NCBI RefSeq assembly: GCF_016862575.1
Contig: NZ_BONF01000008.1
Span: 1-64,000 of the forward strand
Length of the DNA stretch: 64,000 bases
DNA from: Catellatospora bangladeshensis
GTDB taxonomy: Bacteria; Actinomycetota; Actinomycetes; Mycobacteriales; Micromonosporaceae
Direction of reading: 5' to 3'
A program made the position numbers and the translations under genes. Below are positions 27,949-36,729 of the stretch, one piece after another; positions within the stretch are counted from its first letter, which is position 1; each line of letters opens with the position of its first letter. The notes beneath the pieces are model-generated. The model saw nothing but the letters and a program-made list of their open reading frames with translations, ran no database searches and was not told the DNA's origin.

Positions 27949-28027
27949 TCAGGCCAGGAAACGTTCACCGCCGAAGCCCTCGACGACAGACCCCGTCCCA
28001 CCGGTCACGCCGCCGCTGTCCACCATC

Positions 28028-28082
28028 GATCATGAAGTTAGGGCAGCGACACGCCGCCGAACCCGCCCATAAGTTCATGATC
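28028..28082. repeat. Intergenic inverted repeat, family 2 copy 2 (55 bp)
   Basis: Same length and ends as the copy at 18871-18925, in the same orientation, with few substitutions. It lies 77 nt beyond the stop codon of the minus-strand gene at 28160-28735. Together with the operators and the tandem repeat it accounts for the roughly 400-bp gap from 27761 to 28159. Confidence 0.88.
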
Positions 28083-28087
28083 GACGC

Positions 28088-28119
28088 GGTTCAGCGGTTC
28101 AGCGGTTCAGCGGTTCAGC
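28088..28119. repeat. Tandem repeat of GGTTCAGC, four perfect units
   Basis: Four exact 8-bp units are followed by a degenerate fifth (GGTCCAGC), just after the family-2 repeat and before a stop codon. It is a short simple repeat, probably variable in length between strains. Confidence 0.85.
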
Positions 28120-28159
28120 CGGTCCAGCGGGGCTGTGGTGCGGGGGTGTAGGCGGTGGG

Positions 28160-28735
28160 TCAGAGTAGGTGCCAGTGGTCTAGTAGGAGGGTGAGGAGGA
28201 ACTCGCCGGTGACGGCGATCGTCACGAAGGCGGCGACCGCGACGCCGGGAGGTAGTGGCGAGCGGTCGGCGAGAGGGGTCGTGCTGTAGAGGCTTACCAC
28301 CACCGCTGCGAGCGGGATGCCGCCTAGGGCGCCGAACAGCAGCGCCCCGGCCGCGCCCATGCCCGCGCGGAACCACGACTGCTGGTACGCCAGGTCACCG
28401 ACCAGCCGCACGTCGACGGAGGTGCCCGGGGCGATCGTCCCGCCCGCGTTCGACATGCCGACGGTGCGGGCGGGCGCCGAGCCGTCTGCGGGGGTGAACC
28501 ATCCGTCGCAGTCCGTCCACTCCGTCGCGGTCTCCTGGTCGATGATCTCCGAGGCGCAGTGGGAGACGACGACGGTGCCGGGCACGCCGACCCAGCCCGT
28601 ACGCGCCACGGAGTCCGCGCCGAGCTCCCGCACGAGCAGGGCGCCGAGCCACATCCAGCCCAGCGCGACGGCGGCGATGCACAGCCACCAGAACCCGAAG
28701 GACGCCTTCTCCCGAAGCACGGCGGCGCGACTCAT
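28160..28735 (-). CDS. Membrane protein of unknown function
   Basis: A protein of about 191 residues. One helix lies near residues 13-38, followed by an extracytoplasmic domain (about 40-118) containing two cysteines (SHCASE and TDCDGW) that could form a disulfide. Helices follow near 122-148 and 165-188. The soluble part is reminiscent of DUF3592-type domains, but I do not assign it. ATG at 28735 is chosen because the membrane segment starts soon after; the ribosome site is weak. It lies just beyond the end of the ABC operon on the same strand. Confidence 0.65.
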   Translation of the reverse strand: MSRAAVLREKASFGFWWLCIAAVALGWMWLGALLVRELGADSVARTGWVGVPGTVVVSHCASEIIDQETATEWTDCDGWFTPADGSAPARTVGMSNAGGTIAPGTSVDVRLVGDLAYQQSWFRAGMGAAGALLFGALGGIPLAAVVVSLYSTTPLADRSPLPPGVAVAAFVTIAVTGEFLLTLLLDHWHLL

Positions 28736-28784
28736 GAGAGCGAAGCTACCTGCGCAGGGCAAGCGGGTGAAGGGTGCCGCGTCC

Positions 28785-29441
28785 TCAGCGGACGGGGGCG
28801 GTGGCGTGGCCGTCGACGAGGTGGAGTTCGGCGTCGCAGGCGGCGGCGGCCTGCGGGTCGTGGGTGGCGAAGACGACCGCCGCGCCCCGATCCGCCTCCG
28901 CGCGCAGCAGCGACAGCACCGTCTGGCGGTTGGCGGCGTCCAGCTCGCTGGTCACCTCGTCGGCCAGCAGCACGCTGCCGCGCAGGGCCAGGCCGCGGGC
29001 GATCGCCGTACGCTGCTGCTGCCCGCCGGACAGCTCCTCGACCAGCTGCTCGGCCTGGTTGGCCAGGCCCACCTGGGCCAGCGCGTCGGCGGTGAGGCGG
29101 CGGGCGTCGGCCGCGCGCATACCCGCCGACACCAGCGCCACCAGGATGTTCTCCGACGCGGTGAGGGTCGGGGCGAGGCCGTTGTGCTGCGGGATCAGCA
29201 CGATGCCCTGAGTCACCGCCTGGTCACGGTCGCGCAGCGGAGCGCCGTCGAGGGTGACCTGGCCCTCGGCCGGGCGCAGCAACCCGGCCAGCGCCCACAG
29301 CAGGGTGGTCTTGCCCGCGCCGGACGCGCCGGTGACGGCCAGGATGCGGCCCGGCTGCGCGGCGATCGACACGTCGCGCAGCACCGCCCGGTCCTTGGTG
29401 TACGCCATGGTGATCCGCTCGGCGAGCAGCGTCCGGCTCAT
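28785..29441 (-). CDS. ABC transporter ATP-binding protein (MacB/LolD type)
   Basis: A 218-residue ATPase with Walker A GASGAGKTT, Q-loop IPQHNG, signature LSGGQQQRTAIARGL, Walker B VLLADEVTSELD and switch His in ATHD. It is the third gene of an operon in which permease, first ATPase and second ATPase overlap one after another. It likely pairs with the 29441-30376 ATPase to drive the 1031-residue FtsX-type permease. Confidence 0.88.
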   Translation of the reverse strand: MSRTLLAERITMAYTKDRAVLRDVSIAAQPGRILAVTGASGAGKTTLLWALAGLLRPAEGQVTLDGAPLRDRDQAVTQGIVLIPQHNGLAPTLTASENILVALVSAGMRAADARRLTADALAQVGLANQAEQLVEELSGGQQQRTAIARGLALRGSVLLADEVTSELDAANRQTVLSLLRAEADRGAAVVFATHDPQAAAACDAELHLVDGHATAPVR

Positions 29442-30376
29442 CAGGCCACCTCACGGGAGTAGTCGGGGACCGGCGCGGCGTGCCGGGCGTACACGGGCGC
29501 GTCGTCGCCCGGCTCGAACTCGTCGGCGGACAGCGGCGCCCCGGCCTGTGCGGCCGCGAGCAGCACGGTGCCGTCCGGGCGCGGGTGCACCCGGACCCGG
29601 GTGCCGGGCGGCAGCAGCGCCAGTACCTCCGGCGGCAGGTGCACCGAGCCGTCCCGGCCGACCACGGCGAACTCCTCGCCGAGGCTGCCCTCGCCGCCGA
29701 CGCGGCCGTCGCGGATGGTGACCTGGCGGCCCATCCCGGCGCCGACCTGCGGGTCGTGGGTGACCACCACGACGGTGGTGCCGGACCGGCGCACCGACTC
29801 CAGCGACGCGATGACCTCGTCCCGGGCCACCGAGTCGAGCTGGCTGGTGGGCTCGTCGGCCAGCAGCAGGCCGGGCTTGTGCGCCAGCGCCACGGCCAGC
29901 GCGAGGCGCTGCCGCTCGCCGGGGGTCAGCTCGTGCGGGCGCTGACGCAGCCGGCCGCGTACGCCGAGCAGGCCGACCAGGGCGAGCACGTCGCGCGGGG
30001 CGGGCAGACCGGTGACGCCGTGGTTGCGGGCGGCGCGCTGGGCGAAGCGCACGTTCTGCTCGGCGGTCAGGTACGGCAGCAGGTTGCGCTCGGCGCCCTG
30101 CAGCACCACGCCGACCTCGGTGGCCCGCATCCTGGCCAGCTCGGCCTCGGTGGCCTTGGCCAGGTCGGTGTCGCCGACGGTGGCCCGCCCGGCGGCCGGG
30201 CGGATCAGGCCCGCGAGCAGCGAGAGCAGCGTCGACTTGCCGGAGCCGGACGGCCCCAGCAGCGCCACCGACTCGCCGGGTGCGATGTCCAGGTCCACCC
30301 CGCCGAGGGCGACCACGTCGTACCCCTCCAGCCGGTAGATGTAGACCAGGCCGCGACAGGTCACCGAGCCGTTCAC
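29441..30376 (-). CDS. ABC transporter ATP-binding protein with C-terminal extension
   Basis: A protein of about 311 residues. The ATPase domain (1-215) has Walker A GPSGSGKST, Q-loop VLQGAERN, a variant signature LTPGERQRLALAVAL, Walker B LLLADEPTSQLD and switch His in VTHD. A further 95 residues (EEFAVVGRDGSVHLPPEVLALL onward) look like an AbrB/SpoVT-like regulatory segment of uncertain role. GTG at 30376 follows GAGGAGG and overlaps the permease stop codon. The next ATPase starts inside its own stop codon. The unequal signatures suggest an asymmetric ATPase pair. Confidence 0.88.
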   Translation of the reverse strand: MNGSVTCRGLVYIYRLEGYDVVALGGVDLDIAPGESVALLGPSGSGKSTLLSLLAGLIRPAAGRATVGDTDLAKATEAELARMRATEVGVVLQGAERNLLPYLTAEQNVRFAQRAARNHGVTGLPAPRDVLALVGLLGVRGRLRQRPHELTPGERQRLALAVALAHKPGLLLADEPTSQLDSVARDEVIASLESVRRSGTTVVVVTHDPQVGAGMGRQVTIRDGRVGGEGSLGEEFAVVGRDGSVHLPPEVLALLPPGTRVRVHPRPDGTVLLAAAQAGAPLSADEFEPGDDAPVYARHAAPVPDYSREVA

Positions 30377-33300
30377 CGGTTGCCTCCTCGGATGAGTTCG
30401 GGGGTGGCCCGCTTGACCATGCGCCCGCCGCGCAGCACCGCCAGCAGCAGCACCAGCAGCGCGCCCACGACGGCCAGCGGCAGCGCGTCCGGGGCCAGGC
30501 TCGGCACCAGCGCGCCGAGCACGTCCCCGGCCAGGCCGGGCGCGCCCGCCGTGCCGACGGTGACCAGCGGGATGCCGGGCAGCATCAGCGCGGCCGCGCC
30601 GACGCCGACCAGCAGGCCGACCAGGATCGGCAGGCCGAGCAGGGCGAGCCGTTCGCGGCGCAGGCCGCGGCGCAGCACGCCGGGGCGTACGCCGGTGACC
30701 CGCAGCGCGGCCAGCTCGGCGCGGCGCTCGCCGGCGCCCAGGCGGGTGCTGAGCGCCAGCACGCCCAGCGCGAGCAGCGCCGCGGCGATGCCGGCCAGCA
30801 GGTAGAGGCGCAGGCCGAGGGCGGGTGCGCGGCGGCCGAGCCGGTCCAGCTCGTCCGGCACGGTCTCGGTCCGCAGCACGCGTACGCCCGACGCGGCGAG
30901 CTTGGTCGCCAGGTCGGCCGGGGCGTCGGCGGCGGCCCACACCTCGTAGCGCAGGTCGGTCGCGTCTGCCAGGCTCTGCGTCACCGAGGCGGCGCGCACC
31001 GCGAGGTCAAGGTCGAACAGCAGGCCGTGCTCGCCCGCGCGGGGCAGCAGGTCCGCCTTCTCCAGTACGGCGAACGACTGCGGCGCCTCGGCGAAGCCGG
31101 GCAGGTCGAAGTGCTCGGGGTCGTCGCTGCTCGGCGCGGCGCCCGCCAGCACCACCGGCAGCTCCTGTGGCCCGTCCTGGTAGGAGATGAGCACGTCGCC
31201 CTGATCGGCCGAGCTGACGCTGACGGCGAGCTGCGTGCCGCCGGTGACCTTCACGGTGGCGTTCGGGGTGCGGTCGACCAGGAACTTCCAGGCCGTCGCG
31301 GTGCCGTAGCGCAGGGCCAGCGGCTGGCCGCCGGAGCGGAGCTCCTGGAGGGTCAGCGCGGTCTCGACGGGTCCGCTCTGGCCACCCTCCCGTCCCACGG
31401 CCAGGCCGACCAGGCGGCAGCCGCCGTCGGCGCAGCCGGTCACGGTGGCGGTGTAGTCCCGGGTGCCCTTGCGCAGCCGTTCGAACCACACCACCCGGGG
31501 CGGCTCGCCGGGGGTGGACACCAGCACGCCCAGCCGGGCGGGGGTCTCGCCGAGTTCGGCCACGGACACCCGGGCCGTCACCGATCCGGTGACCTCCGCG
31601 GGCTGCCCGGCGTCCGCGCGCAGGCGGCCGGCCAGCGTGGACAGGGCCGCGTCGTCGTGCCCGCGCCAGATCGCGACGGCGGGCAGCCGCTCCGACTGCA
31701 CCCCGATCAGCTCGACGCGCTGGTTGTTGTAGAGCTCGTCGGCGCGGACCACGGCCATCGAGTGGTTCGTCGGGTCGGCCACGGCCAGCGCGTCGACCAG
31801 CGCCTGCGGGTGGGCGGCGGAGACGGCGTACACCGTGGGCGCGCCCACCGCGTCGTCGGCGCGCTGCGCGCGGGCGTCGGCGGCCACGTCCCACGCGGTG
31901 GCGGAGAAGGTCAGCAGCGCCACGGCCGCGGTCAGCACGGCGACGGTGCGGGCCGCGCCGGGGCGGCGGGACAGCTGCGCGGCGGACAGCATCGCGGGCA
32001 GCCTGCCGCGGCGCCGGGCCAGGCCGAGCCGGGCCCGCGACCACAGGTTCAGCAGCCGCCCGGCGAGCACGCCCGCGACGATCGCCAGCGCGGCCGGGGC
32101 GAGCAGGGCCAGCGGAGCGGAGCGGTCGCGCAGGGCGGCGGCCAGCGAGGCGATCGCCAGCGCGGCGGCCACGCCCTCCAGCACCCCGGCCCGCCAGGTG
32201 CCGCGCTGCGGGACCCGCCGCAGCAGGCCCAGCACACTGCGGCCGAGCGTGGCGCGGGCGGCCAGCCAGGCCGCGGCGCAGGCCAGCACCAGGCCGCCGA
32301 CGGCCGCCGCGAACACCGGCCAGCGCGGCTCGACGTGCACCCCGTCGGCGAGCACGGTCCGGGCGGCCAGCTCGACCGCGCCCAGCCCGGCGGCCAGGCC
32401 GAGCGGCGCGCCCAGCACGATCAGGAACAGGGTCTCGCCGAGCCCGAAGCGGATGGTGCCGCCGCTGCCGTAGCCGCGCAGCCGGGCCAGCGCCAGCTCC
32501 GGGCCGCGCTCCTCGGTCAGCGCCGCGACCAGCATCAGCAGCACGACGAAGGCCAGCAGCACCAGCGGGACCGCGATGATCGGCACGGTCCGGGCGAGCG
32601 CGTCCTGGTCGCGCGCGGCGTCCTCGACGATGGCCGGCAGCGCCGTCTCGACCTGCAGCTCGGAGGCGTTCAGGGTCAGCCCGAGCGCGCCCAGCTCGCT
32701 GCGCAGCGCGCCCACGTCGTCGAGGCGGACCAGCTCCGGGCGCAGCGGGTACGCGATGGACAGGCTGACCGGCACGGCGTCGCCGAGCTGCACGTCGTCC
32801 TCGGCGCCGGCGAACACGGCGTCCAGCCGCGCCGCGCCCTCGCCGCCGGACTGGCCCTGCGCGAAGTAGCCGTTGTTGCCCCAGTGCGCCTCCTGCGGCG
32901 CGAGCGGGGTGTAGAGGCCCACGACCTCGTAGCTGCGGCCCGCGGTGGCGCCCTGCGCCGGGCGTACCGTGATCTTGTCGCCGACCTCGACGCCCGCCTC
33001 GGCCGCGGCGCGCTCGGAGAGCATCACCTGCTCGGCGTCGATGGCACAGTCGCCGGTGATCCGCAGGTGCGCGCAGGCGCCCTGGTGCCAGGCCAGCCGG
33101 GCGGCGAAACGAGCACCCCCGGTGGTGTTCAGCGACGTGTCGGTGCTGACCGCGCCGACGGGCCGGTCCAGCACGGCGGACAGCCGGGGCGACCGGGCCA
33201 GCGCCCCGCCGACGACGGCCTGCGTGTCACCGACCGGCTGGTGCGCCGCCTCGGCCGTGTCGGCGCTGCCGTCCGCGGTGACGGTGACCGCGGCGGCGGT

Positions 33301-33468
33301 GGCCGGGGCCGCGCTGAGCGCGTCGGTGAGCACCGACTGCTGCGCCGCGCGCCCGTACGCCGGAGCGAGCACCGCGGCGGCCGTGGCGAACGCCGCGAGC
33401 GACAGCACCACCAGCGACCGGCCGGAGCGGTGCCGGATGCCCCGCAGCATGACGGACCAACCGGCCAC
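30373..33468 (-). CDS. Large FtsX-type ABC permease (MacB-like)
   Basis: A protein of about 1031 residues. The N-terminal membrane anchor (SLVVLSLAAFATAAAVLAPAYG) is followed by a periplasm-side domain. A block of three helices with FtsX features comes near 265-410, then further helices and a second large soluble domain. A final FtsX block lies at the C-terminus (about 850-1020). This two-FtsX layout is typical of exporters that pull or release lipoproteins, peptides or drugs. GTG at 33468 is preferred since GGAGG lies 5 nt upstream; GTG at 33507 is the longest alternative but would overlap the operator at 33508-33523. It is the first gene of a three-gene operon. Confidence 0.85.
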   Translation of the reverse strand: MAGWSVMLRGIRHRSGRSLVVLSLAAFATAAAVLAPAYGRAAQQSVLTDALSAAPATAAAVTVTADGSADTAEAAHQPVGDTQAVVGGALARSPRLSAVLDRPVGAVSTDTSLNTTGGARFAARLAWHQGACAHLRITGDCAIDAEQVMLSERAAAEAGVEVGDKITVRPAQGATAGRSYEVVGLYTPLAPQEAHWGNNGYFAQGQSGGEGAARLDAVFAGAEDDVQLGDAVPVSLSIAYPLRPELVRLDDVGALRSELGALGLTLNASELQVETALPAIVEDAARDQDALARTVPIIAVPLVLLAFVVLLMLVAALTEERGPELALARLRGYGSGGTIRFGLGETLFLIVLGAPLGLAAGLGAVELAARTVLADGVHVEPRWPVFAAAVGGLVLACAAAWLAARATLGRSVLGLLRRVPQRGTWRAGVLEGVAAALAIASLAAALRDRSAPLALLAPAALAIVAGVLAGRLLNLWSRARLGLARRRGRLPAMLSAAQLSRRPGAARTVAVLTAAVALLTFSATAWDVAADARAQRADDAVGAPTVYAVSAAHPQALVDALAVADPTNHSMAVVRADELYNNQRVELIGVQSERLPAVAIWRGHDDAALSTLAGRLRADAGQPAEVTGSVTARVSVAELGETPARLGVLVSTPGEPPRVVWFERLRKGTRDYTATVTGCADGGCRLVGLAVGREGGQSGPVETALTLQELRSGGQPLALRYGTATAWKFLVDRTPNATVKVTGGTQLAVSVSSADQGDVLISYQDGPQELPVVLAGAAPSSDDPEHFDLPGFAEAPQSFAVLEKADLLPRAGEHGLLFDLDLAVRAASVTQSLADATDLRYEVWAAADAPADLATKLAASGVRVLRTETVPDELDRLGRRAPALGLRLYLLAGIAAALLALGVLALSTRLGAGERRAELAALRVTGVRPGVLRRGLRRERLALLGLPILVGLLVGVGAAALMLPGIPLVTVGTAGAPGLAGDVLGALVPSLAPDALPLAVVGALLVLLLAVLRGGRMVKRATPELIRGGNR

Positions 33469-33507
33469 CGTCGCCTCCACGTGTAAGAGCCCTATGTGCC
33501 CCGACAC

Positions 33508-33523
33508 CTTAGCGATTGGTCAG
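33508..33523. promoter_or_regulatory. Shared 16-bp operator, site vi (ABC operon)
   Basis: On the minus strand CTGACCAATCGCTAAG, a 14/16 match to the icmA site. It lies 40 nt upstream of the GTG start of the permease gene, a normal promoter position. It would tie this exporter to the acyl-CoA regulon. Confidence 0.5.
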
Positions 33524-33587
33524 TCCGCCCGTGAAGCCGCTTCACCTATCGTTACCAGCCCGCTCCCCGCCCTCACCCCCCGCTGAC

Positions 33588-33663
33588 GATCTTGCACGAA
33601 CTGTGGGGACCACACGCCCCAAAGGGACGGATCACCAACACTTCGCGCAAGATCGACGGGATC
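33588..33663. repeat. Intergenic inverted repeat, family 1 copy F
   Basis: Arms at 33588-33604 and 33638-33654 have one wobble position (G-U in the minus-strand RNA) and one true mismatch. The GATC-N5-GATC extension lies on the right (to 33663), as in copies C and D. It ends 28 nt from the stop codon of the minus-strand meaB gene. Confidence 0.88.
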
Positions 33664-33691
33664 TTGGCGGCGGCAGGGGTGGAGCGCCCGG

Positions 33692-34666
33692 TCAGACGAG
33701 GTCGTCGAGGAGCTGGGTGGCGGCGGTGTGGGGGTCGAGGGTGCCGGTGACGACCTTGTCGGCGAGGGCGGCGAGGCCGGCGCCGGGGAGGTCGGCGAAG
33801 CGGGCGCGCAGCTGGCCCAGGGCGATCGCCTCGATCTCGGCGGCGGCGCGGCGGCGGCGGCGCTCGGTGAGCTGACCGGTGTCGGTCAGCCAGGTGCGGT
33901 GCTCCTCGATCGCGGCGACGATGCCGTCGATGCCCTCGGCCTTCGCGGCGACGGCCTTGACCACGCGGGGGCGCCAGTCGCCGGGGCCGCGGTCCGCGCC
34001 GCCGAGCGCGATCATGCCCTGGATGTCGCGGTGGGTTGCCTCGACGCCGTCCCGGTCGGCCTTGTTGATGACGAAGATGTCGGCGATCTCCAGGATGCCG
34101 GCCTTGACGGCCTGGATCGCGTCACCCATGCCGGGCGCGAGCAGCACCAGCGTCGTGTCGGCCAGCGAGGCGATCTCGACCTCGGCCTGCCCCACGCCGA
34201 CGGTCTCCACGAGCACCACGTCGAACCCGACCCCGGCCAGTACGCGTACCGCCGCCGGGGTGGCCGCCGAGAGCCCGCCGAGGTGGCCCCGGCTGGACAT
34301 GGAGCGGATGTAGACGCCGGGATCCGTCGCGTGATCCTGCATGCGCACCCGGTCGCCCAGGATCGCGCCGCCGGTGTACGGGCTCGACGGGTCGACGGCG
34401 AGCACCGCGACCCGCTGGCCCGCCGCGCGGAAGGCGCGGACCAGCTCGTTCGTGGTGGTCGACTTGCCCACGCCGGGCGAGCCGGTCAGGCCCACCACCA
34501 TCGCGGCGCCCGCGCTCGGCGCGAGCGTCGACGCGATCTCCGGCAGCGCCGCCGAACCCGACTCGACCAGCGTGATCAGCCGCGCCACCGCCCTGGCCTC
34601 ACCGCCGCGGGCCCGCTCGATCAGGTCCTGCACCGGGGACGGGGACGACACACTCGGCTCGGTCAT
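33692..34666 (-). CDS. meaB: MeaB, GTPase chaperone of methylmalonyl-/ethylmalonyl-CoA mutases
   Basis: A protein of about 324 residues of the G3E P-loop GTPase family. It has Walker A GSPGVGKST, Mg site DPSSPYTGGAILGDRVRM, DxxG-type ETVGVGQAEVEI and base-specificity motif NKAD. MeaB proteins load or protect adenosylcobalamin in B12-dependent acyl-CoA mutases, matching icmA and meaA in this window. ATG at 34666 is chosen because homologues begin near this point; the ribosome site is weak, and an upstream in-frame start at 34741 is less likely. It follows the thiolase gene on the same strand, but a hairpin lies between. Confidence 0.9.
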   Translation of the reverse strand: MTEPSVSSPSPVQDLIERARGGEARAVARLITLVESGSAALPEIASTLAPSAGAAMVVGLTGSPGVGKSTTTNELVRAFRAAGQRVAVLAVDPSSPYTGGAILGDRVRMQDHATDPGVYIRSMSSRGHLGGLSAATPAAVRVLAGVGFDVVLVETVGVGQAEVEIASLADTTLVLLAPGMGDAIQAVKAGILEIADIFVINKADRDGVEATHRDIQGMIALGGADRGPGDWRPRVVKAVAAKAEGIDGIVAAIEEHRTWLTDTGQLTERRRRRAAAEIEAIALGQLRARFADLPGAGLAALADKVVTGTLDPHTAATQLLDDLV

Positions 34667-34710
34667 GGGCCAACCATTTCGCAGAAGCTCGAAGGGATCA
34701 AGGAATGGCC

Positions 34711-34739
34711 GCGCCGCCCGGACGAGTGCCGGGCGGCGC
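34711..34739 (-). terminator. Hairpin after the thiolase gene
   Basis: A perfect 11-bp stem (GCGCCGCCCGG and its complement) with a 7-nt loop, 15 nt beyond the thiolase stop codon and before meaB. It should end or attenuate thiolase transcription. Confidence 0.7.
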
Positions 34740-34753
34740 ACCTATATACAAGG

Positions 34754-35935
34754 TCAGGCCGGGACCTTGAGGATCAGGGCGTCGCCCTGGCCGCCGCCGC
34801 CGCAGAGCGCAGCCGCGCCGGTGCCGCCGCCGCGGCGCTTCAGCTCCAGGGCGAGGGTCAGCGCCAGGCGCGCGCCGGACATGCCGATCGGGTGGCCGAG
34901 CGCGATGGCGCCGCCGTTGACGTTCACGATCTCCGGGGAGATGCCCAGCTCACGGGTGGACTGGATGCCGACCGCGGCGAACGCCTCGTTGATCTCGACC
35001 AGGTCGAGGTCGGCGGCGGTCAGGCCCTCCTTGGCCAGCGCCTGCTTGATGGCGTTGGACGGCTGGGCGTGCAGCGAGTTGTCCGGGCCGGCCACATTGC
35101 CGTGCGCGCCGATCTCGGCGAGCCAGGTCAGGCCCAGCTCCTGCGCCTTGGCCTTGCTCATGACGACGACCGCGGCGGCGCCGTCGGAGATCGGCGAGGA
35201 GGAGCCGGCGGTGATGGTGCCGTCCTTGGCGAACGCCGGGCGCAGCTTGCCGAGCGTCTGCGCGGTGGTGTCGGGGCGTACGCCCTCGTCCTCGCTGATC
35301 ACGATCGGGTCGCCCTTGCGGGCCGGGATGGTGACCGGGGCGATCTCCTCGGCGAAGCGGCCGTCCTTGATCGCGGCGGCGGCGCGCTGGTGCGACGCGG
35401 CGGCGAAGGCGTCCTGCTCCTCGCGGGTGATCTCGTAGCGGCCGTTGTGGCGCTCGGTCGACTCGCCCATGGAGCAGGCGTCCCAGGCGTCGGACAGGCC
35501 GTCGTGCGCCATGTGGTCCTTGACCGTGACGTCGCCGTACTTGTAGCCGGTGCGCTGGCCGACGAGCAGGTGCGGGGCGTTGGTCATGGACTCCATGCCG
35601 CCGGCCACCACGATGTCGAACTCGCCGGCGCGGATGAGCTGGTCGGCCAGCGCGATCGCGTCGAGGCCGGACAGGCAGACCTTGTTGATGGTGAGCGCGG
35701 GGACGCTCATCGGGACGCCGGCGCCGACGGCGGCCTGGCGGGCGGTGATCTGGCCGCCGCCGGCCTGCAGCACCTGGCCCATGATCACGTACTGGACCTG
35801 GTCGGGGGCGATCCCGGCGCGCTCCAGGGCGGCCTTGATGGCGACCGTGCCGAGCTGCGTCGCGGACAGGTCCTTGAGGTTGCCGAGCAGGCGGCCCATC
35901 GGGGTGCGCGCTCCGCTCACGATCACAGAAGTCAT
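34754..35935 (-). CDS. Acetyl-CoA C-acetyltransferase (thiolase)
   Basis: A 393-residue biosynthetic-type thiolase condensing two acetyl-CoA to acetoacetyl-CoA. The nucleophile is Cys87 ([11 protein letters not shown]). His348 lies in [17 protein letters not shown] and the acid/base Cys378 in [14 protein letters not shown] at 35935 has GGAGGGG about 8 nt upstream. It is divergent from the epimerase gene, and a copy of the shared 16-bp operator lies in the 66-bp gap. It is the likely entry enzyme of the ethylmalonyl-CoA pathway here. In Streptomyces, as I recall, thiolase, epimerase and MeaB-like genes also sit together beside coiled-coil polarity genes. Confidence 0.93.
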   Translation of the reverse strand: MTSVIVSGARTPMGRLLGNLKDLSATQLGTVAIKAALERAGIAPDQVQYVIMGQVLQAGGGQITARQAAVGAGVPMSVPALTINKVCLSGLDAIALADQLIRAGEFDIVVAGGMESMTNAPHLLVGQRTGYKYGDVTVKDHMAHDGLSDAWDACSMGESTERHNGRYEITREEQDAFAAASHQRAAAAIKDGRFAEEIAPVTIPARKGDPIVISEDEGVRPDTTAQTLGKLRPAFAKDGTITAGSSSPISDGAAAVVVMSKAKAQELGLTWLAEIGAHGNVAGPDNSLHAQPSNAIKQALAKEGLTAADLDLVEINEAFAAVGIQSTRELGISPEIVNVNGGAIALGHPIGMSGARLALTLALELKRRGGGTGAAALCGGGGQGDALILKVPA

Positions 35936-35972
35936 GGTGGTACCCCTCCGAGTGGCCTGGTTCACGTATCGC

Positions 35973-35988
35973 CTTAACGATGGTTCGG
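35973..35988. promoter_or_regulatory. Shared 16-bp operator, site v (thiolase/mce)
   Basis: On the minus strand CCGAACCATCGTTAAG, a 13/16 match to the icmA site. It lies in the 66-bp divergent gap, 38 nt from the thiolase start and 14 nt from the mce start, so one bound protein could repress both. Confidence 0.55.
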
Positions 35989-36001
35989 TCAGACTAACCG
36001 C

Positions 36002-36481
36002 ATGAGCGAACCAGCATCCCTGTCGACCTCATCACAGGACACTTCGTCACACTTCGTCGGCCTGCTGCGCATCGACCACGTCGGGATCGCCGTGCCGGAT
36101 CTCGACGCCGCCATCGCCTTCTACGAAGGTACGTTCGGCATGACGTGCACGCACACCGAGACCAACGAGGAGCAGGGCGTCCGCGAGGCGATGCTCCAGG
36201 TCGGGCCGGATCCGGCGGGCGGCGCCGTGCAGCTGCTCGCGCCGCTGCGGGCGGACTCGCCCATCGGGAGGTTCCTGGAGCGGTCCGGGCCGGGCATGCA
36301 GCAGATGGCGTACACCGTCGCCGACATCGACGCGACCTGCGCGGCCCTGCGCGAGCGCGGCGTGCGGCTGCTCTACGACGCCCCGAAGCGCGGCACCGCG
36401 AACTCCCGGATCAACTTCGTGCACCCGAAGGACGCGGGTGGCGTCCTGGTGGAGCTGGTCGAGCCCGGAACGGGCCACTGA
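36002..36481 (+). CDS. mce: Methylmalonyl-/ethylmalonyl-CoA epimerase
   Basis: A 159-residue vicinal-oxygen-chelate protein with two beta-alpha-beta-beta-beta modules. [28 protein letters not shown] start, [19 protein letters not shown] and [10 protein letters not shown] carry the expected His and Glu metal ligands. It interconverts the (2R) and (2S) forms of methylmalonyl-CoA and, in the ethylmalonyl-CoA pathway, ethylmalonyl-CoA. The start at ATG 36002 lacks a clear ribosome site and may be leaderless or near-leaderless. Confidence 0.93.
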   Translation: MSEPASLSTSSQDTSSHFVGLLRIDHVGIAVPDLDAAIAFYEGTFGMTCTHTETNEEQGVREAMLQVGPDPAGGAVQLLAPLRADSPIGRFLERSGPGMQQMAYTVADIDATCAALRERGVRLLYDAPKRGTANSRINFVHPKDAGGVLVELVEPGTGH

Positions 36482-36512
36482 GCCGTCGTCGCAGGCCGCG
36501 CGGCCTGTACGG

Positions 36513-36528
36513 CTGAATGATCGTTAAG
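36513..36528. promoter_or_regulatory. Shared 16-bp operator, site ii (ccr)
   Basis: CTGAATGATCGTTAAG, a 14/16 match to the icmA site, 202 nt upstream of the ccr start. A Crp-like GTGG-N6-TCAC follows at 36535-36548, echoing the arrangement upstream of icmA. Confidence 0.6.
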
Positions 36529-36729
36529 CCCGGCGTGGACTTTTTCACACATCGGTTCCCGCGAAAGCTACCGACCAGTAACGTCCGGCCCAGCTGAGCC
36601 GTACATGTGTGCCCGACCACATGGCGGCTCATCGGAGGGCCCGCCAAGGATGGCCCGCAGACCCGGAACAGCCGCCCGCAGCCGGCAAGGCGCGGGACGT
36701 AGCGGTTCCCTCACCACGGAGGTGGCGCC

